Source: Apium graveolens (taxonomy: Eukaryota > Streptophyta > Magnoliopsida > Apiales > Apiaceae). From it: DNA of 64,000 nucleotides. The stretch is taken from contig NC_133653.1 in NCBI RefSeq assembly GCF_009905375.1, positions 60,763,956 to 60,827,955 of the forward strand. The letters run 5' to 3'. Under the pieces are notes generated by a model. The model did not search any database, was not told the DNA's origin, and saw nothing but the letters and a program-made list of their open reading frames with translations. The position numbers were made by a program, and so were the translations under genes. The first letter of the stretch is position 1. Each line of letters begins with the position of its first letter. Positions 55,815-64,000 of the stretch are shown one piece after another.

Positions 55815-58800
55815 GGTCATAATAATCGACACCCGAAATAATTTTATTCCCCCAATTCTTGGGTAGGAATATTCGCAAACAAATCACTTTTCTCAAAATC
55901 CCAAAACATTTATAAATCCGATAATTGGATAAGTAAAATCACTTGCCTATTCTGAACATAGAATAGCATATGAAAACTTGCATAAACAGAATTATTTAAT
56001 TCAGCGATATGTAAAACATTTATCTATCTTGAACTGAATAGGGAAACCAATACTTGCATGATATGATTCAAAATAAATATCACTTGAACAATAAGTGATG
56101 ATAGGAATACTTGCCTTTGGGTTTTTAGCAGTTAGGCACACTCGCAAACACGTATCTATTCTGACATTCTGTCTCAAGACATCACCGTCCTTCTTTTCAA
56201 CACTTGACTGATATGCTGCTCCTGCGATTGTTAGAAGCCAGATACCCAATACCATTCCATCTCATTCTTTATCCAACCTCTTGTCCCGATCAACTCGAGA
56301 GATCCGCATCCATAATTAAAATATATAGCTTTAATTATCTAAACGATAATCACTCGACGAGCTGCGCGTCAAAATCCTATCGTCTACCCATACGATAGCC
56401 CACACATAATTATAATAGACAAATACAGGACTCTTGGTCCACATACACACATAATTCACATATCACATAAGCATATAACTCATATATCACATATGACTCG
56501 GTTCGTCAAAAGGTTCGACTCGGTATGTTTAAAACTGAAATCAGGTCAAAAATATGATTTATCGATCAAAAATCGACTCAGAATGATTCGTAAAACAAGC
56601 GGCCTTTCGAAACAAAAGGATTTGGGTCTCGAAAGTATTTTTATTGAAAGCAAACATTTTTCTGAGTCTATAGGTGTTCGTTTCGTATTAAACGGACGAA
56701 CGGTTTATTTATTATGAATAAAATAAGAATAAATGGGAATAAATCAATTAATAATAATATTAATTGATTTTCAAATACCAAATATAATTTTAAAGGTTTA
56801 AAAGTGATTTTTAGGAATTATTTGAATTAAACATAAATAATTTAGATTTCATTTAACTATTTATAAATAAAATCAATTGATTAAAGGATTTAATCAATTA
56901 ATTAAACTCATAAATAATTATCTAAAATAAATTATAAATAATTAAATCAAATTGGATTTTTGAAAATAATAAAAGAAAATAAAATTTTGGAATTTAAAAT
57001 AACTCAGTTAATTATTAAATAATTAACCAAATTAAATTTTGGATTTAATTTTTAAAAAGAAATCTGCAAAAACAGATTTGCAAATGGGAATTAGGGTTTT
57101 TATAGATTAAAACCGGGTTATGGGATGGGTTGGAACCGGGTCGCCAAGAACCCAAACGGGTCGGGACGAACCCAGTTCCCGGCGAGAATCCGACCACCGG
57201 ATTCTTTTTTCCGGCCTGGTTTGTTCTTGGTTTAGCAACAACAGTCGAGCCCCGTTGTTTCTCAAACAACGACAACAACCTCCCTCGATGTCTGATTATG
57301 CAACAATCACCAGTTCCTGATCAATCAGACACGGATTCCGGCCGAAACGACCATGGATTCCGACGATTAAAGAAGTTTTCCGACGAGCAATGATTCTTCT
57401 CAAATCTTAACCAATTTCAATCAATAATATACGGATCTAATGCTTGCAGAACGTAGAATCTAATACTAACAATCTTAATATCAAACAATCATTCGTAAGA
57501 ACAGGAAATCAATTCAAAAAAATAAGGCTATAATCGATTTTTACTAAAACTATACCAAAATAATACAAATCATTTATCAAAATGATGCCCGAGACATCTA
57601 CAATCCGATACAACCATCCAAACTATCAAACGATAACCAATTAGTTCAGGAATTGAAACAAAATCTAATTTTATAAAACCCACTCGACTTAATTTATCCA
57701 ATACTCAAAATTTTTCAATAATCACATGAATCGATGTTATGGCATCTCAGGAAACTCATACAATCATCAAAATCATTCGATAATCACTGTATTAAAAGAG
57801 CCCCGATTTTGTCGATTCCGACGAACGGGGTTCGAACAAAATACCGAACCTTAGTTCGAGTAGTTGGTGCCAAATCATTCGTCTTATTACAGGCTTCAAT
57901 CCGGTATGAAGAACGTCAAAAGCGGCTGGGTAAATCTCCTGCTATGGATTGATCTTTGAAACCGAGTTCTAAAAAGTTTATAGGATTAACGAAAGCAAAT
58001 GTTTATAATTATCTGATATTATTTTGATTTTTAATAAAAAGTACAGATAACTACAGGGTGGTTTTTTACCCAAAAATTAATCCCGATAAATCACCATTCG
58101 ATACCTATTTATTCTCGTAATTTAAATACCTAGCCTGAAGTAAATAATAAACTATGGGGAATATTCGTATAAATAATATTTTTATATGGATACAAATTAT
58201 ATACTAAAATTCCACGAAAATTACGAATATTCCAAAATACGAAAACACGGAAGATTCGAATGATCTTAAATTTTATAAAAATAAAAGTACGAAATTTGCG
58301 GGTTTTGACATCCCGGTCGGGTCCCGTCCCGATCACTTTTAAGAAACTAAAATACTTTATAAATTTAAAATAAACACTGAAAATGAAGATAACGAATGCA
58401 AATATATGCAAAACGAGATAAAATAAGTACATCGATTAAACACACTGGGCCACGCGTCCAGATCACATATACTTTCATATAAACGCCTTTTAAACACTTA
58501 ACGAGTATCCGAAAAATACTCTGGTCCTTACGGGACCACACATAAATCCACCGCATATTAAATCATAGCAAGACACACTTTTAAATAATATTAAAAACAT
58601 AATAATTCATTCAACACATACCAAAATAGCTGTAAAATATTATTTTAAATATTTTTAAACCTCACCCTATATCCAGGTGAGCACGGTTAAAATATCAGAT
58701 AATATTTCTAACACAGATCAAATATTGAGGCGAGTAACATATCCACTCGATTCTCAAGACGGGAAAATACACTCAATTTTACTGATATCGATAAAATAAT

Positions 58801-59020
58801 CGACTTTCAGAGAAAATTTTGAAATAGTAAAAGTATTTAATTACTTTCACAATACTACCAAATGTTAATAACAGCTATCAATTAGCACATTAATCCAATC
58901 AAAGACACGAACCCACGAAACAGGAATAAAATTCCACCATTTTATTCTTTCTAAATCAGGAAAGCACATAAACATATTCAAATAATAGTAATAATAATTC
59001 TGAAATTACGAGATATCACA
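55815..59020 (-). repeat. LARD LTR 2, second part
   Basis: Continues the LTR cut at 41962 and ends GATATCACA before the second PPT. Contains the 49-bp shared block (56657-56705) and TATA candidate (57097-57104). Lacks a short stretch near 57050 present in LTR 1. Confidence 0.92.
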
Positions 59021-60348
59021 ATCTACCCCCCTTATAAGGATTCCGTCCTCGGAATCAGCAGATGAAAGCACTAAGGGTCTTCAAACCAACTTCCCAATCT
59101 TGCATACGCAACTTTTCTCAAAATTTCCAATAACACTGCAATTTCTTATACCTCACAGTTATCACGAAAGCTTCACTCTGCACCTTGTTCCATCCACATC
59201 TTTTGACCAATTTCTCAATAGAATCACTTTTACTGATTGCGAGAAAGAAGAATAGAGAGAAAGATAGAGGGAAAGAAAAGAAAGAGAGAGATAGAGAGAG
59301 AAATAAAAGAACAGATTGACTTCGCTATATGTCACTGATATTCTAATCGCATTGCAGTCCACTGTCGTCCTTCGTAATTCCATCACATCGCCTTACTTTG
59401 ACTTGACCAAGATAATCAACTTAACTTGATTGGCATACCTTCGAATGTTTGAGATGATAAAATCATGGAATTTCAAAAAGAAACGAATTTGATACCATAA
59501 CGGAACCAAAATCTGAATTTGAGAAAAAGTATTGTTGAAATAAAAGAATAACTGAGAGATCAATATGATCAAATGAACTTGGTATTGCGTGCCCAAACTA
59601 GGACACTACTAAAGGTTGTTAACCTTCATGTATTCACAATACACACAAGTGATGGCGTCCCATCCAACTCCAATTACACAGACATGTATACCTTGTGTCC
59701 CCTATAGTTAGGGTTGTTCATCTCAGTCAGAATGAAAGAATATAAAAGGAATTCAAAATCCAGAGAACAGAATTATGGCGCCAAATAAACAAATGGTGTC
59801 GCATCATCAAGAAACTATCCACCAAATAAGAAAAGTGGAATTAATTATCATAACTTGATAGAGCTATCAAAACCTGAAAAATAGGCTTCATGACAGCCTC
59901 TGGCACATTTAAAACACAGATAGGATTGAAAATGAGTGTTAGGGAATATATCCTCTAACAATCACTTCTTTTGAGAGAGGCCAAAAGAAATTAGAAATAG
60001 AGAAGGTATTGCCAAAGTCTTAATGCTTATCTTCAATTTGAACTCTTCAGTTGACTCGTCATCCGATTCTAGATATTTCTTCACGTTCCAAGAATATCGA
60101 TAATCTTCATCGTCGTCGAATCGTAGTAGCCTCAGAAGATTCCACCATAGAATTTTGCAGCTTCCCGGAGTTTCATCCAGCTCAACACAACCATCTCGAA
60201 CGAATGCGCTTATCTTAGCTTACTCATTGGTACTATATCCAATAGTCCAATAGGAACTCGATATGAGCTCAAGCGTCCTCACATAGCTATACACACTCCT
60301 ACACACTCTCGTTTCTAGTTTACTATAACCTCAGCTCTTATACCAACC
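59021..60348 (-). other. LARD internal region 2, non-coding
   Basis: 1328 bp, the same sequence as internal region 1 except for SNPs and loss of about 55 bp near 59758 (around 40070-40115 in copy 1). PPT and hairpin at 59021-59056. No coding frame supported. Confidence 0.85.
60334..60346 (-). other. LARD primer binding site, copy 2 (mutated)
   Basis: Minus strand TTGGTATAAGAGC; one base differs from the Met-tRNA PBS of copy 1. Confidence 0.8.
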
Positions 60349-63300
60349 TGTAACGCCCCCAAATCCGGGGTCAGAGGATTTGGTCGTCACTATGAAACCT
60401 CAATCCAAATTAACATGTTAAATCAATAAACAAATGCCAGCGGAAGATATTTAGCATAAATGACCCCAAACTAATCCAAGATCTTTTAAGGTTACAGTTC
60501 TAGAAACAAGATATCCAAATTCCACAAATAAATTTTTCACTTTCTTTTGAAACTCTTTTCAATAAATTCCAACTCAAAACTAAACCCACTAGTATAACTT
60601 CGAAATGAAGTATACTAGGCCCAAATAAAATATACAACTATAATATAATATAATATAGACAACTTTACACAATAAAACTTACACTAGTCCGCAACCCTGG
60701 ACGAACCACCTTCCAAAAGCTTCTTCTTTGCTTCCTCGAATTACGCAGCTAAATAGCGGAAGCTAATCCTCACTGGAGGTTAAATTTGAAAACAGGCAAG
60801 TATGAGCGAAAGAAATGCTCAGCAAGTTCATTGTAATATATATGGGGTCATTTTGATATAAAACCGACATCTGCGTTAGCGCAAAACATTTAAATCATAA
60901 TTGCTGAATCATAAAATTTTTAGTGGAGGAATCCCAGATTTGATTCCTTAATTATATTCAAAACCATTTTGATATTTTTGAGCGAAATGCTTCAGCAATA
61001 CTTTGAATTTTGACGAGAATCAAACTCGTAAAACAGTATTTACGGAAATATCGTAAACAACAATAACATGAAACAATGATTATAGAGTGGATCATAAACT
61101 CATTCAAAACCGAACTTTTCAAATTAATACTTACTTTACTGTCATATCAAATTAGATATCAATACGAACTTTGATGCTCACAACACCCATACTGAAGTCA
61201 ACATCAATCATCTATACTAATACCACCTTTGATATTTAACAACAACGTAAGTATAAGCATAAATCAGAATCTGAATCAAAACTGCATTTTACCATTATTC
61301 CAAAACAGAAACAGTTAATAAATCATTTATTTTATGAATATCAAAAACAATATGATAATTTAGATTAGGATCATCCTCCGACGGACGTACTATCACATGC
61401 TGATCAGCCCATGTGATAGCACAAGGTCATGATTCATAGAAATGTGACCCCAAAAACACGAGTACTCAAACAAAAGGCAATATACCTACCCGTGGCAAAA
61501 ATTGTGTCATAATATTCCATATGGCACTTAGAAATAGCCCTCCGCTGGACCGTCCGTCTCGGTCACTTACACAATTATGATCCAATCTTGAAACCTTTTA
61601 TTGAAATGGGGTCATAATAATCGACACCCGAAATAATTTTATTCCCCCAATTCTTGGGTAGGAATATTCGCAAACAAATCACTTTTCTCAAAATCCCAAA
61701 ACATTTATAAATCCGATAATTGGATAAGTAAAATCACTTGCCTATTCTGAACATAGAATAGCATATGAAAACTTGCATAAACAGAATTATTTAATTCAGC
61801 GATATGTAAAACATTTATCTATCTTGAACTGAATAGGGAAAGCAATACTTGCATGATATGATTCAAAATAAATATCACTTGAACAATAAGTGATGATAGG
61901 AATACTTGCCTTTGGGTTTTTAGTAGTTAGTCACACTCGCAAACACGTATCTATTCTGACATTCTATCTCAAGACATCACCGTCCTTCTTTTCAACACTT
62001 GACTGATATGCTGCTCCTACGATTGCTAGAAGCCATATACCCAATACCATTCCATCTCATTCTTTATCCAACGTCTTGTCCCGATCAACTCGAGAGATCC
62101 GCATCTATAATTAAAATATATAGCTTTAATTATCTAAACGATAATCACTCGACGAGCTGCGCGTCAAAATCCTATCGTCTACCCATACGATAGCCCACAC
62201 ATAATTATTACAGACAAATACAGGACTCTTGGTCCACATACACACAAAATTCACATATCACATAAGCACATAACTCATATATCACATAATTCGTATCACA
62301 TATGAGTCGGTTCGTCAAAAGGTTCGACTCGGTATGTTTAAAACTGAAATCAGGTCAAAAATATGATTTATCGATCAAAAATCGACTCAGAATGATTCGT
62401 AAAACAAGCGGCCTTTTGAAACAAAAGGATTTGGGTCTCAAAAGTATTATTATTGAAAGCGGAACATTTTTCTGAGTCTATAGGCGTTTGTTTCGTATTA
62501 AACGGACGAACGGTTTATTTATTATGAATAAAATAAGAATAAATGGGAATAAATCAATTAATAATAATATTTATTGATTTTCAAATACCAAAATATAATT
62601 TTAAAGGTTTAAAAGTGATTTTTAGGAATTATTTGAATTAATCATAAATAATTTAGATTTTATTTAACTATTTATAAATAAAATCAATTGATTAAAGGAT
62701 TTAATCAATTAATTAAACTCATAAATAATTATCTAAAATAAATTATAAATAATTAATTCAAATTGTATTTTTGAAAATAATGAAAGAAAATAAAATTTTG
62801 GAATTTAAAATAACTCAGTTAATTATTAAATAATTAACCAAATTAAATTTTGGATTTAAAATGATTTTTGGAAATTTAAAAACTGAATTTTGAATTTATT
62901 TTTAAAAAGAAATCTGCAAAAACAGATTTGCAATTGGGAATTAGGGTTTTTATAGATTAAAACCGGATTATGGGATGGGTTGGAACCGGGTCGCCAAGAA
63001 CCCAAACGGGTCGTGACGAACCCAGTTCCCCGCGAGAATCCGACCACCGTATTCTTTTTTTCCGGCCTGGTTCGTTCTTGGTTTAGCAACAACAGTCGAG
63101 CCCCGTTGTTTCTCAAACAACGACAACAACCTCCCTCGATGTCTGATTATGCAACAATCACCAGTTCTTGATCAATCAGACACGGATTCCGGCCGAAATG
63201 ACCATGGATTCCGGCGATTAAAGAAGTTTTCCGATGAGCAATGATTCTTCTCAAATCTTAACCAATTTCAATCAATAATATACGGATCTAATGCTTGCAG

Positions 63301-64000
63301 AACGTAGAATCTAATACTAACAATCTTAATATCAAACAATCATTCGTAAGAACATGAAATCAATTCAAAAAAATAAGGCTATAATCGATTTTTACTAAAA
63401 CTATACCAAAATCATACAAATGATATATCAAAATGATGCTCGAGACATCTACAATCCGATACAACCATCCAAACTATCAAACGATAACCATTTAGTTCAG
63501 GAATTGAAACAAAATCTAATTTTATAAAACCCACTCGACTTAATTTATCCAATACTCAAAATTTTTGAATAATCACATGAATCGATGTTATGGCATCTCA
63601 GGAAACTCATACAATCATCAAAATCATTCGATAATCATTGTATTAAAAGAACCTCGATTTTATCGATTCCGACGAATGGGGTTCGAACGAAATACCGAAC
63701 CTTAGTTCGAGTAGTTGGTGCCAAATCATTCGTCTTGCAGGCTTCAATCCGGTATGAAGAACGCCAAAAGCGGCTGGGTAAATCTCCTGCTATGGATTGA
63801 TCTTTGAAACCGTGTTCTAGAAAGTTTATAGGATAAATGAAAGCAAATGTTTATAATTATCTGATATTATTTTGATTTTTAATAAAAAGTACAGATAACT
63901 ACAGGGTGTTTTTATACCCGAAAATTAATCCCGATAAATCACCATTCGATACCTGTTTATTCTCATAATTTAAATACCTAGCCTGAAGTAAATAATAAAC
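60349..64000 (-). repeat. LARD LTR 3, runs off the window
   Basis: TGTAACGCCCCC and following sequence match LTR 1; about 870 bp of the expected 4.5 kb lie beyond 64000. 49-bp block at 62467-62515, TATA candidate at 62947-62954. Confidence 0.92.

Larger units (their letters stand above)
34804..64000 (-). mobile_element. Tandem LARD-like gypsy array (LTR-int-LTR-int-LTR), continues past the window
   Basis: Three copies of one about 4.5-kb LTR (34804-39322; 40706-41962 plus 55815-59020; 60349 onward) separated by two short internal regions (39323-40705, 59021-60348). Each internal region has a PPT and Met-tRNA PBS in minus orientation but no gag or pol. Very long LTRs with a non-coding interior match the LARD class, though the interior is shorter than usual. 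G3 splits the middle LTR. It begins inside the copia C linker; ATCAT (34799-34803) would be the left target site. Confidence 0.88.

Overview
This window is a pure retrotransposon nest from a plant nuclear genome. Every recognisable coding segment belongs to a Ty1/copia or Ty3/gypsy LTR element, and I found no host gene, tRNA, rRNA or organelle segment. Methionine-tRNA-type primer binding sites, Sirevirus-type copia elements, a chromodomain gypsy (Tekay/Del-like) and an Athila/Tat-like gypsy point to a flowering plant, most likely a eudicot. I cannot name the species from sequence alone.

Layout, left to right. Copia A (Sirevirus, minus strand) occupies 1-908 and 13555-13652. It is split by gypsy G1 (909-13549, minus), a nearly whole chromodomain element with 3.3-kb LTRs, a CAACG target duplication, and an extra 244-codon proline-rich ORF between PBS and gag. 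An Athila/Tat-like element (13653-17890, minus) abuts copia A. It keeps one LTR, a small 3' ORF and a gag-protease stretch, but has lost reverse transcriptase, RNase H and integrase. Copia B (Sirevirus, plus, 17891-22578) follows. Its 5' LTR is fused by deletion to the end of gag, followed by decayed PR-IN-RT-RH. Copia C (second Sirevirus family, plus) starts with a complete 485-bp LTR at 22579. Copia D (25096-33052, plus) sits inside C gag, with a TTCCT target duplication, an intact gag ORF and a wrecked pol.

From 34804 to the window end, C is interrupted by a tandem array of a large non-coding gypsy-type element (called LARD here): LTR - internal - LTR - internal - LTR. LTRs are about 4.5 kb and internal regions only about 1.35 kb, with PBS and PPT but no gag or pol. 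The middle LTR is split by gypsy G3 (41963-55809, AATGG target duplication), whose own LTRs are 4.13 kb and whose pol pieces are out of order.

If each junction is an insertion, the order of events is A, then Tat, then B, then C, then LARD, then G3 (six layers), with G1 independently in A and D independently in C. Proven target duplications support G1, D and G3; the others are inferred from LTR termini. The most interesting signals are at RNA level: conserved-loop, changing-stem hairpins in the D leader; a PPT-adjacent hairpin with a compensatory change across three gypsy families; and Sirevirus LTR motifs that recur in the coding linkers of the same element.
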